64,000 nucleotides of DNA from Bugula neritina (Eukaryota > Bryozoa > Gymnolaemata > Cheilostomatida > Bugulidae): NCBI GenBank assembly GCA_964035545.1, contig OZ037766.1, positions 4,441,722 to 4,505,721 of the forward strand, in the 5' to 3' direction. Within the stretch, counting starts at the first letter, position 1, and each line of letters begins with the position of its first letter. The position numbers and the translations under genes are program-made. This document shows, one piece after another, positions 38,908-52,300 of this stretch. Below the pieces are notes generated by a model. The model worked only from the letters and a program-made list of their open reading frames with translations, searched no databases and was not told the origin of the DNA.

Positions 38908-40243
38908 TTCTCTTCTTTCCACAACCTTCAATCACTCCATTCACCCAATCTTCTCCCCATCTCTTTCATACACACTCTGCTTTATATCTCAACACTAGCA
39001 CAAGCCACACCCACACTATATGTATGTTGATGCAAATATCACGGAGTTGTGCATTTCATACACACACAAGAGTAAAAGAAGACAACTACAACTAACTTAC
39101 AAGTTCGGATACAACGATAGGTAAAAGGCTAAGCTAAGCTAATCACTACTGCACCTGAAAGCCCAATTTGGAATTTAATGAATCTTTATTATGGAAATAT
39201 TGTTTCAAACAAGAATTATAAAAATTCAAATATATAAATATAATTCAATAATATAATTTGCAACAGTGAGTGTTAGTGGTAATAATATTACAATAATGCT
39301 AAACAAAATACAAGTAAAAATCTATAAACTAATATTTTCTTGGGGTAATAAAATACACATAATTGAAATATATAAAAGATTTGGAAGCAAAATGAATCAA
39401 AACTGATGGTGAAAAATAGTTCAATAAAACCTTAAAATTTGATGTTAATATGTGAATTGCCTTGACATTGCCAGTGTGCAACCAGCAAAGCATGTTTCCT
39501 GATTGCTATAATAATTGTTACGAATAATACAAAAATATACAATAATACAATGCATTTCTTACAATTGTCATCACTTCACTCAGGAGCCATCAATTAAGCA
39601 GTTGCTTTAATATTAAGTAAACACTCCAATATATATATATATACTAAAATATGCATAAATTAAATAGGTCAAGTGTGGCTCTGCATACTATTTCTTCCTT
39701 GATGTTGACCTTCCTCTTCATTACATAGACTGTATAAGACAAGGCAAACATGTTTCTTAGAAGATGATTAATTGCACATGATTCAGTATATCATGTGATA
39801 AGAGATGTTTGATTGAGAAGCAGCGTGCATTGCCAAACTAATATACCTGACAGTTGAAAAATAAAAAAATATGAGGTATAGTTTCAGAGAGGCATACTTT
39901 TGCTTAGCTCAGTGAAACGAAAAATTAGGCGAACTGAAGTTATTCAGAAAAAACTGCAAATCCTCATCTCAAACAAGCGGCAGCTAATAACTGACTTAGG
40001 GTCACAATGCAACAGAAAAGAGTTTGTAGTCTTTTAATATTACTGAGACTTCTTACAGACTTCTGACATTAAAACACTGCATACAGGGTTACCGTGTTTA
40101 GAGAAGCTGCTGCTTTACAATGGTTAGTGAGGGCATTAAAGTAAAAGCATATAGAGAGGAACTGAAAGGAGAACAGCAGAGAGAAGGTGTGAGAGGCACC
40201 CTAGTTATTCGTGTGAGTGGAGAGCAAGGAGCAATTACTCTAC
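38908..40243. other. Intergenic between copy B promoter and copy C 3' end
   Basis: Contains the start of the next duplicon (39178) and a relic tail exon of copy C beginning at 39729. Otherwise no gene is seen. Confidence 0.5.
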
Positions 40244-40386
40244 CGTAGTACTGTTCGCCCTGCATCTTCCTCATATAACAGTGTATCAACACTATTAGCA
40301 AGATGAGGAAAAGAACTCCCCCAGCAATACCAATGATGAGTGCATACGGCACTGGGGGCGGCGGAGGAGGAGTAGCATAGGCGGAG
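40244..40386 (-). other. TM-b exon of copy C, out of frame
   Basis: 143 nt against 141 in copy A. The difference is in the stalk: CCTATGCTACTCCTCCT replaces CCTGCTCCCCCTCCT. The helix sequence itself is intact in another frame, but it cannot be reached from exon 9 with the visible acceptor. Confidence 0.7.
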
Positions 40387-43300
40387 CTACACATAGCAAC
40401 GATAATATTATGGCTAGAAGACATTTAAAACCTTACCATATAATTGCCTTCTTTTGTTTTCCTGCGTACATAATATTTATCACCCAATGAGCAGAATTAG
40501 AAAGAGGAAACCGCAGATTGCTCCAAAACTGAGAGGGTAGTGAGAAAATCCTGCATTGACTGCTCCTACAAGACATACAATGATCTACATACTTGTACAA
40601 ACAATGCAATGGTTACAGTGTAGTGTCTCACAACATTAAAGAGAAAGAAAACATGGGCTGGCAGGTTGTTGGAGTGTTAAAACCTGCTATAAAATCCAGG
40701 TAAAAGCAATAAGCTGAGCCTCAAGAGCAAATGAAGTGCTAATGCATAATATTTTTTGTGATGACAAGTGAAATAAATAATTAATAGTCTAAAAACATGT
40801 AGTTTCCTGATAGGGAAAAAGCAAGACACCCGACTTACCCGTAACGATATCAAAGACCACGGGTTCGCTTTGAATTGTCTTAGTAAAATCGCCAAAAAGA
40901 GAATAGGTGACCGCGCAGTGCCACTTGCTCGCCCTCAGGTTACGGGAGTTCTCACTGCCATTAGGATCAAGAGTAAGTGACATCCTTATATTCCCGTTAG
41001 TATTTGAAGATATAATTACGGACTAAAACAAATATAATTCTATAATCACTACTACTACAGCCTTGAATTGCAGCTGCTCAGCATAATCTAAACATGGAGT
41101 TATTAATTCATTTATTTCACCAAACAAACGGTACATCCCAAAAGTGTAAAAACATACAAAACAATTGGTCTAAGAGAACAAATTAAACAGATCTGTATCA
41201 ACAAACTTCCCAGACAATAAATTATTGTGGAACAGGTAGAAAAGTAGTGATTATAATCAGTGTACAATTTACTTGTCGAGCAAGAAGACAACTTGGACAA
41301 TGATTTTAGCAATTTAGTAAAAGAGCAGATGCATCTGATAGTTTTGGGATTTCTAACAAACAATAAATAACACAGAATACCCACCTTAACACCAACATCA
41401 TCTTCCTTTGTGACCTTGACATCAGACTTATTTGACATCCAATAAGCTTCCTCCACAACTGCATTGCTGTCCAGAGTGACCGCACACACAAAGTTGAAGG
41501 TAGACTGCGTGTAGTCAAGGTTTTCTATATGAATGATATAGGGCTGGGAAGGCAGAGGCGCCTGAAGGAAAACTGCTTCATCTACAGTACAACAAAATAA
41601 TCTAGACTCAACACTGAACTGATAGTACAAGGCCATATATATAGTTACACCAGATGACATTTAAGATAAAATAATTTTCGCCCGATTTATGATAATCCAG
41701 ATGCTAATATGTATTTTTCTCACACATATCTTAAATCAGCACATGAAAGTACCATAAATAGCAATTTTATGAATTTTAAGCCAATCTCACTCTTCATAAA
41801 AATCTGCTGATGTGTACTTAATAAATTAGAATGACCTAATTAAGATTATAACAGTGGAATGGGAGAAAGATGTTACATCTCCCAGATTTGTAGCTATGCA
41901 CCTACCATAGATTGTCAGGTCTGAGGTCTCATACAGAGTGCCAGCATCATTAGTGGCTACACAGAGTATACTACCAAACATGTTCTTCTGGACATTGCGA
42001 ATGGTAAACCTGGTGTCCATGACTGAGTTGTAAGTTATCCACGAAGGTGTACCTAAATACAAGCAAATAGAACTGTAGAGTACAAGATGAATTTGGTGAA
42101 TACTGTTTTAATGGGGCAAAGGTCATGTTGGAACGTACCCTGCTACATACATACATACCTTCCGCGATCTTTTGACCATTGAAGTAAAACTCTGTAGCAA
42201 AAGGGCGTCGATTTTCAGCGTCACAAACCACCTCAACATCTGAACCAGTTGGTTCATAACGATTTCGAGCGAACTTTGATCTATCATTCAGTTTGGGATA
42301 TAGCTGAACTTTTACCTAGTAATGAACAGTGCATCACATCATATTTTACACTAAACAGCACTCGTGAACAAGCTTTTATTTTACTTGTACAAGCTTTTAT
42401 TTTACTTTTGCAACAAGACACTATAGTAAAGTTGAGAACTGTCCAATAGTTGGTCTTACTATAAAGATAGTGAACTACATAAATTTAAATATCATATGAC
42501 ATAAGAGATTCTTCTACAGCTCTCAGCTTGCATTTATGATGAAACTTTGGCTATAAGATAAGTTTGACTTCACCCACAGCTAATGAGTGTAGTTAAACTA
42601 ATTATATACAGAGACAAGGAAGTTCATAGAACATTTATAACATGACACTAAATAAATAGTGGTTGTAGGCACCAGTAGCTTCATAAACATGATAACAATT
42701 ATTTCCTAATTTTGTATTGATTGTTCATCACAATAATTGTGAAATTGTATCATTATCAAGTCACAAATTTTCAGAGCTCACTTGCTGAGTAAAATTACTG
42801 ATTATCTCTTTGAAGGAGCCACTTGTCAACAGGAACAGAAAAGACAGCATTAATTTCAGCTGCCACCCAAAAGTATAGAGGCAAGATCTGACCCTATACT
42901 GTACTATAGCTAGGTCATTGGTGTAGATGTAATGTACATAGTTGTATGCAGTCGGCTTTACTTACTTCAAACACCAGAGTAGCAATAGTAGCCAATGAAA
43001 TCTGGTTATACACCTCGCACTGCCACGTCTCCTGCGAGTTACTTGATGGCAAAAAGATATAATTAAATTTTCCGTTTGTGGAATCAGAAGTCGAGGCATC
43101 ACCTGGTCGCCTCCACCTCACCTTCCCTTCTCTGCCGGCTCTAAAACATGTCAACAAGTGATGCCAGAGAAAACAGGATGACAGCGATTATCAATAATAA
43201 CATAACATAGAAACTGGTCACAGTGAATTGCAAGCAATTAGTCCATGGAAAAAGGAAATGTATGTGGACTGAGCATTTAAACACTGGTGAAGGTAAAAAA

Positions 43301-46300
43301 GTGATACCAACCAGACAAACTGATGATTACTGTTGATATTGAATAACCTAATATATAATTGTCAATTTCCCGATGGGGTGTTAACAGGAGGCAATAAGAT
43401 AAAACAACATCCACAGCTATAGAAATAGTTTACACTTGCAAAGTCTTACGTTGTAGAACATAGAACCTTTATAGAGACTCTTAAAGTTAACCAATGTTCA
43501 AACAAAGTCTTTACTCTAACACATTTTAACATTAATCAACACCAGAGCAATTTCTTTCATTTAAGCCTTCTCTGAGAACCTGTAAGCCTTGATCTTTCAG
43601 ATAACAGTAGATATCAATTAATCTGGTATAGAGATACAGGTACACACTTACAGTCCCCCAAAGATGCATACAAGCTGACACGGCACACCCTCTTGACAAA
43701 TGATTTCAGTGTTGACACCATGTACCATAGAGCCATGTTGATTCATTGTCAGGTCAGCTTCTTTCGGGTCTAAATAGGCAATTTCAGGGATGTCCTCACT
43801 ACTCGATCCCACAAGCAATGTGACCATATTTGCTACTACTGCAGCATTGTCAATTGACAGTTTACAACGGTACACATCCCTGCCTGTTCGCTTGTCCGAA
43901 TCCAACAAATAGGCAAAGAACAATTCGCCTAGAAAAAGGAATATAAATTGTAATTTTTCATAATCAAGTTCAACATAGAAGAACCAGAAAAACTTTGTAA
44001 TAGAGTATTTTCAGCTAACTGGAAAATTGAGAGCAAATCGAGATGTTACTTGACTTATAAAAAAAAACAAACATTGTAAACATGGTCACACAGCTTTTTC
44101 TTAAGCGGTATTAATCTAAAAATCTTATTTCAAGAATGCTAAGGATACTGTAAACCTTATACAAATTACAGTATCTGCATACACACTATCAGAAAAAGAA
44201 AGACAGCATCTACTATTTCACCAGTAATGGGGTTGGCTTTGATTCGATCTATATTGTCTGCACTGTCAAAGTTCAGATTTGTAAAAATGCCATTTGTCGA
44301 TATTTCCCATTTGAATCGAGGAATTTCTAGATCAATTTTGCCGGTATACTGTGCGAGGTCTTCAGGCTCTGGAACTGCCCGGTCATCATAAGTGTCTGGC
44401 AAAATGCATGGAATTGAGAATGGCTGATTTAGTTCAGGACTTCCTACAGCCGGATTTGCCAGAACCGAACCTCCCAACACTTTTGGATCTACAGTAAGAA
44501 GGCAAATGTATTTTTTTAACATAGGTATTGAATGAAAGTAGGCACATTTAACAGGCATTAAATTAACACTCAGACCTAACAAACATCCTAGAATTTAATA
44601 AAGGAAATTTTGTGGACAAAACGTGAATGGGAATTCAGCGGACAAAGAAATCTGAAAATTAATTTTGCAGAAGAAAAGCTGACAAGTGAAAGTTTGTACA
44701 AACATTGCTTTTCCACTGCTAGCAAAATCAGATGCATGTATCAATATAAAACATAGTAGGCTACTAGCAACCAGCAAAGATAACTTTCACTTTTTATTTT
44801 ATGTCAGACAGAAGTGAGAAGGTAGTACGACAAAAGTGACAAGGAAAAAAATGAATTTTCTAGGAGAGGTAAATTAAAAAATGTAGTTAATTAAAAATAT
44901 GCAAGCAGCTTTGTCATCCACATATATTGATTTTGCAAGAATTTATAAAAAAAACCTTTGAATTTTTTTTCAATTTAAATTGAACCAACATTAAATATTT
45001 GATTTATCAATTCGATAGAAATTAGTTTACCAACAATTTCAAACCTATAAATTTGAGTTGCTAACTTTCAAAACTGTCGTTTTTTCGCAGATCACATAAC
45101 ATTTCATAGACAAATCATTGTTCAAAACCTGGCCTGTTATTTCTCAATAAACTTTTTCAAAACATTTTTCTCATCCAGTAAGTCTAATATAGTAGTATGT
45201 GAGATTATGGAGCATGTGGAAAAACTTTTAAGAGAGCAATTTTTCAACATATACAGCAATTGCACTCCACAATGCTGCTTCTGAAAAATTTCACTCAGAT
45301 TGAAATTTTCACTACAATACCTGTACATAATACTTTATCATAATTGGAAATTATCACTGGAGACATGACTTGTAATGTTAACCAAACACACAAACACCAC
45401 AACAATCAGTGGAAACAAGGTGCCAAGTATAAATAATGATACAACTTACATGGCAAGATAACTCTAAATGTTGCTGACAATGTTTCAAACTTTCCACCGT
45501 TGTTGGAAGCCACACATCTGTAGTAGCCATTCATTGATTTCAAGTCATCCAACTGTCGAGTAACTCCGTCATCGATAGTCAGTTCTTGCGCAGTGGTTGA
45601 TATCCGGATTAGAGTACCAACCCAGAGAGAGGGCAATGTATCACTAAATGGATCTGTACTGGTTTCAGCATATTGAAACTTTAGAGTCTCCACATTGCTG
45701 GCACGGCACGTCATTTTATTGACTATATCTACACCATCGGCTGCCTGGGCCACCTGTACATAGTCAGCTGGATCTTTCAGCTCCTTCTCAAAGAAAAAGT
45801 GAGTGCCAAGATAGTAAATACTGGGAGCTCTGTCTTCTATCTGTCCTCTAGCTGTAACAAATTGAAGACTCTTGACTATAGAAATTAGGCACTAGCACTA
45901 TGAACAGCGTACAGTGGTCAAAGTGAGTTAACAAATTCTTAACTCACTGTATATAAGGCAGAGGTGGACACTTTGAATTATGAGATTAATTTGATAATTC
46001 CATGTATGCAATGCAATGGCTACAGTGTAGTGTCTCACAATACATATTGCAAATGTTACAGAGAAAGGACGCATGGGCTGGCAGGCTGCTAGGATGTTCA
46101 AAACCTGCTATAAAATCCAGGTAAAAGCAATAAGCTGAGCCTCAGATCAAATGAAGTGCTAATGCATAATATTTTTGTGATGACAAGTGAAATAAATAAA
46201 TAGTCTAAAACATGTAGTTTTCTGATAGGGAGATAGCAATGACACCCGACTTACTCGTAACGATATCAAAGACCACGGGATTACTTTGAATTGTCTTAGT

Positions 46301-49300
46301 AAAAGCCCCAAAAAGAGAATAGGTAACCACGCAGTGCCACTTGCTCGCCCTCAGGTTACGGGTGTTTTCACTGCCATCAGGATCAAGAGAGAGTGACATC
46401 TTTATTTCTCCATCATTATTTGGAGATATATCTACGGCCTAAAACAAATATAATTCTATAATCACTGCCACAGCCTCAATTTACAACTGCTCAGCATTGT
46501 TTCCACATGGCTATTTGTAGATGCTCTAGCTTGTCATGATTGGCTCAGGGCTAAAATTTGAAAGTTTAGAGACAAAAGTGGCCCCGGGTCTTCAGTTTAA
46601 CAACTCAGGCCCAATTTTCTCAGCAAAATGTGCTGTTAATGGCTGTGGCATAGTAAAAGGTTGGTATTTGCTACTCTTTGGAAAAACTAGATGGAAATGA
46701 AAGATGTTCGAATTTATGTTTGAAACCACTTGATGTAATTGGTTTAATCAGTTCAACAAACAGACTGTACAGCTTAGAAGTGTGAATACATGGAAACAGT
46801 CGGTTCATAAAAAACAACTAATTAACCTCAAGTATTACAGCCTTCACAAATGTTCATGAACTTTACTGACAATGAGTTATTGTGGAACAGGTAGAAAAGT
46901 AGCAATTATAACCAGTGAGTGTACAATTTACTTGTCCAGCAAGAAAAAAACTTGGACAATGATTTTAGCAGTTGAGTAAAAAATAAAATACATCTGATAA
47001 TTTTGGAATTTCTAACCAACAATAAATAATACAGAATACCCACCTTAACACCAACATTATCTTCCTTTGTGACCTTTACATCAGACTTATTTGACATCCA
47101 ATAAGCTTCCTCCACAACTGCATTGCTGTCCAGAGTGACCGTACACAGGAAGTTGAAAGTATTTGTGGAGTTGAGGTCTTCTGTATAAATAATATAGGGA
47201 TTGGAAGGCAGAGGCGACTGTTCGAGAACTGCTTCATCTACAGTAGAAGAAAATAATCTCAACACCAGAATATTGAGTACATAGTCATAGTCTGTTAGTC
47301 TATTACTATAAGCTTGGCAACTAAAATGAACGGAATCAAATTTTTCCTATATGTCATAAGAGAAGGCAACTGGGTCACTTCACACTGAATGAAATCAGTT
47401 TTGCCTGATTTATGAAAATATATGCTTTCTTTGCCGTAAACTATTTAAATGTTAGCAAATAATTGAAAATATTCAGGTGTTTTTCAAATTTCCCAACATT
47501 TTCAGTGTTTTTATATAAAGTTATTAGTAAAAAAACAGGTTACAGTGATGTTGTTTGCATCACTGTTAGTGAACTGCATTTAATTATAAGAACAACTCTA
47601 TTCCATATACTTGGAACTATTTTTTTTTAATAGTTCAAATAAGATACAAACTATACTTCTATTTGGTGGTGAAAATGTAAGCAAAATAGGGTTCAAGTAC
47701 AACCGATCTTGTTCCGCAAAGTACATTTCGCACACCTACATTTTTGTTTAGAAATAAAAGGTTTGGTGTTACACAACTTTTCCTTAGCCTTTTTTCTTAT
47801 GTACACATTTAAACTCAGCAAATGGAAATACCCCCTAATAAATTATTTTTTTGAATTTTAACCCAAATGAACTTTTTGCCCTAATCTGCCAGTATGTAGT
47901 AGATAAACTAAAATGGCCCAATTAGGATTATAACAGTGAAATGGTAAAAAGACGTTACTTCAATCAGATTTGTAGCTATGCACCTACCATAGATTGTCAG
48001 GTCTGAAGTCTCATACAGAGTGCCAGCATCATTGGTGGCTACACAGAGTATACTACCAGACATGTTCTTTTGGGCTCCCTCAATGGTAAACTTGGTGTCC
48101 GCGACTGAGTCGTCTGTTATCCACGAAGGTGTACCTAAATACAAGCAAATAGAACTGTAGAGTACAAGATGAAGCTAGTAAATACTTTTTAAATGGGGCA
48201 AAGGTCATGTTGGAACATACTTTGCTAGATGCATACATACCTTCCACAATCTTTTGACCATTGAAGTAAAACTCTGTTACAAAGGCGACCCGATTTTCAG
48301 CGTCACAAACCACCTCAACATCTGAACCAGTTGGCTCATAACGATTTCGAGCAAACTTTGATCTATCAGTCAATTTGGGATATAGTTGAACTTTTACCTA
48401 GTAATGAACAGTGCATCATATCATATTCTACACTAAACAGCACTCAGGAACAAGCTTTGATTTACTTGTGCAAGCTTTTATTTTACTTTTGTAACAAGAC
48501 ACTATAGTAAAGTTGAGAACTGTCCAACAGTTGATCTTACTATAAAGATAGTAAACTACATGAACTAAAATATCATCTGACATGAGATATTCTTCTACAG
48601 CTCTCAGTTTCCTTATGAATATTATGATGAAACTTTGGCTATAAGATAAGTTGACTTCACCCACAGCTAATGACTGTGGTTAAATTTACTACATACAGAG
48701 ACAAGGGAGTTCATAGAACATTTATAACATGGCACTAAGGAAATAGTGGTTGTAGGCACCAGTAACATGATAACAATTATTTCCTAAGTTTGTATTGATT
48801 GCTCATCACAATAATTGTGAAATTGTACCATTCACAAGTCACAAGTTTTTAGAGTTCAGTTGCTGAGTAAAATACTGATAATGGAAAAATACTGATTATC
48901 TCTTTGAAGGAGCCACTTGTCACCAGGAACAGAAAATGCAGCATCAATTCCAGCTGCCAACTAAAAGTATAAAGAGTTAGGGGCAAAATCTGACCTTATA
49001 CTGTACTATAGTTAGCTCATCAGTGTAGATGTAATGTACATAGTTGTATGCAGTCAGCTTTACTTACTTTAAACACCAGAGTAGCAATAGTAGCTAATGA
49101 GGTCTGGTTATACACCTCGCACTGCCACATCTCCTGCGTGTTACGCAACGGCAAGAAGACATAATTAAATTTTCCATTTGTGGAATCAGAAGTCGAGGCA
49201 TCACCTGGTCGCCTCCACCTCACCTTCCCTTCTCTGCCAGCTCTAGAACATGTCAAAAAGTAATGCTTGAGAAGTCAGCTTGGCAGTGATTTTTGATAAT

Positions 49301-52300
49301 AGGTATGCCGATTAAGTGATCACCTCGGCCTGACTACAATCAGTTCTTAACATAGAAACTGGTAACAGTGGATTGTTAGCAATCAGTGTATCATCTCATT
49401 AACACTTGCCGTACTGTACGCCGTAACAGCAAATATCAGCCATTTTTACAAATGTCTGAGCTTCCTGCACAGCATTGCGGTACATTAGGATCAAGCACTG
49501 CTCCATTCAAACAAGTTTTAGCAGGCTCCAATTGGACAGAAAAACTTTTCCGTCAACTCTTGGATATAATTGTTCAATGAAGTGGCATAGAACGTATCTA
49601 ATAGTGGACTTTGAAAACTTCAGCCCAGGGACATTAAAAATGGCTGATAGTTTACACGGCACAGCAAGTGTGAATGAGGGGTATGGGAAAAGGAAATGAA
49701 TCTGGACTGCGCATTCAAACACGGATGAAGGTGACAAGTGTTACCCACCAGGAAAGTTATCATTACTGTTGATGTTGAACAACTTAATATATAATTGTCA
49801 ATTTCTCCACGGGGTATTAACATATTGCAATGCATAAGTATAAGATTACAATAAGTCTAGATAAAAAATATCCACAGCTGTAGAAATATTTTACACTTTT
49901 AAGTTCTTCATTCTAGAACATGGAACCTTAGATGTTTATAAATAGCAAACAAAGTTATTTACTTCAACACAGTTCCACATCAACAAAAGCACACAATATA
50001 TTTTGAAGCTTTGAAAAAAAACCAGCTTCAGTGAGTTCATCCTCTGAGAATCTGTAAGTATTAATCCTTCAGATAACAGTAGATATCAATTAATCGGGTA
50101 TAGAAATACAGGTACACACTTACAGTCCTCCAAAGATGCATACAAGTTCACACGGCACACCCTCTTTGCAAATGATTTCAGTGTTGACACCATGTACCAT
50201 AGAGCCATGTTGATTCATTGTCAGATCAGCCTCCTTCGGGTCTAAATAGGCAATTCCAGGGATGTCCTCAATACTTGATCCAACAAGCAATGTGACCTTA
50301 TTTGCAAGTTCTGCAGCATTGTCAATTGACAGTGTGCACCGGTACTCATCCCTGCCTGTTCGCTTGTCCGAATCCAACAAATAGGCAAAAAACAACTCGC
50401 CTAGAAAATGAATATAAATTGTAATTTTTCATAATCAGGTTCAACATTACATGGAAGAACCAGAAAAATTCATAATAAAATATTTTCTGCCAACTAGAAA
50501 ATTGAAAGCAAGTCAAGATGTTACACGATAGATAAAAAAACATTGTGAACACAATTACAAAATTGTTCCCAAGCGGCAGCAATCCAAAAATCCCATGCTA
50601 AGGATACTGTAAACCCTATACAAATTACAGTATCTGCATACACACTATCAGAAACACTATCAGAAAAAGAAAGACAGCATCTACTTTCTTACCAGTAATG
50701 GGGCTGGCTTTGATTCGGTTTAAATTGTCTGCGCTGTCAAAGTTCAGATTTGTAAAAAGGCCATTTGTTGATGTTTCCCATTTGAATTGAGGAATTTCTA
50801 GTTCAATTTCGCCTGTATACTGTGCAAGGTCTTCAGGCTCTGGAACTGCCCTGTCATCATAAGTGTCTGGCAAAATGCATGGAATTGAGAATGGCTGATT
50901 TAGTTCAGGACTTCCTACAGCGGGATTTGTCAGAACTTGCCCTCCCAACTTTTTTGGATCTACAGCAAGAAGGCAAAGGTATTATTACTTTCAATTTATT
51001 GAATGAAAGTAGGCACATTCAACTGGCATTGAATTAACACAAAATCAGTCAATTAAGACCTAACAAAATAAATATAAACATCCTACAGTTTAATGAGAAT
51101 TCAGTGGGTAAAGAAATAAAAAAATTAATTTTTCGAAAGATAAGCTTACAAGTGAGTGTTTTTGCAAAGATTGCATATCATATATATAACGTTAGCATTC
51201 AGGAAAAAGAGCATTTGACTTTCACAACAGGTCAAACAAAAGTGAGAAGAAAGTACAACAAAAGTGCCCAAATTAAATCATCTTGTAAAAGTAAAGTTCT
51301 AAATGAAAAATGTGTTCATTTAAATAATGCAAGCAGCTTTGTCATTTGCATATATTAATGTTGCCATAGTAAATTAAATTTATGGAAAAAAAAACATATC
51401 AAAGTTAATTTGAATCAAATTTTGAACAGTAAATTAAGTTTTTCATTTATAAATTCAATAAACATTAATTTACCATAAATTTCCAACTTATAAATCTGAA
51501 TTGCTAACTTTCACTATTACTAATACTGGTTACATGACTTATAAAGATAAAATTACAATTTCACGCATAAATCTTGGTTTAAAACTGGGCTTGTGTTTTC
51601 TTAATATACTTTATCAAAACAATTTTCTCATACAGTAGGTCTAATGCAGTAATATGTGACGTTATGGAGTATGTGGAAACGCTCGTAAGGGAGAAATTTC
51701 TCTCAACATATACAGCATATGCATTCCACAATGCAGCTGTTATAATTTTCAGATTTAGGGTTGATGTGCTATCCAGAGAGTCTATTTATTTACTATAGAA
51801 CTGCACCAGGATAAGTCGAGTGAACGAGTATATTTTACACACAATTATACATTATAAAAACGATACATTATTTCCAAACAAGTTACACATCTAATCTATT
51901 TCACACTCTAGCTTTGACTGAGTTAACAGCGGGAAACTATAATTGCTGCTAACTATCAACTACGCTAATTGGATAGCCATTGTTCCGGGTCAATTACGCG
52001 ACCCCACATGTTGTGCTGCTGGTAGTTCCACGAACCACCACACCGCCCCCACCAGCAGAAAGCCACCTTTCTGATATATATATAAAAAAAAACATTCATT
52101 AGTAACCGCATACATCAGTGGACAAAATAATACATAATATACAGGAAGAGACATAATAATAGACAGAGTCATTATAACGATCCGTTGCATACAAGTGGCC
52201 AGCTGTAGATAGACGAGGAATACTAGCTAGCTGTGGTGTTAGACAGGGGATAACCTGTTAAGCAGTCAAACATTTGCATGACATCTTGGTTCCTCCCAAG

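Larger units (their letters stand above)
28158..39177 (-). repeat. Tandem duplicon unit carrying receptor copy B (about 11.0 kb)
   Basis: The sequence from 28158 (TTTATTATGGAAATATTGTTT...) is closely repeated from 39178 and again from 62278. Units: B 28158-39177, D+C 39178-62277 (23.1 kb, including a 7.5 kb retroelement), E from 62278 to beyond the window. Left of 28158 the similarity stops, marking the array edge toward copy A. Confidence 0.75.
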
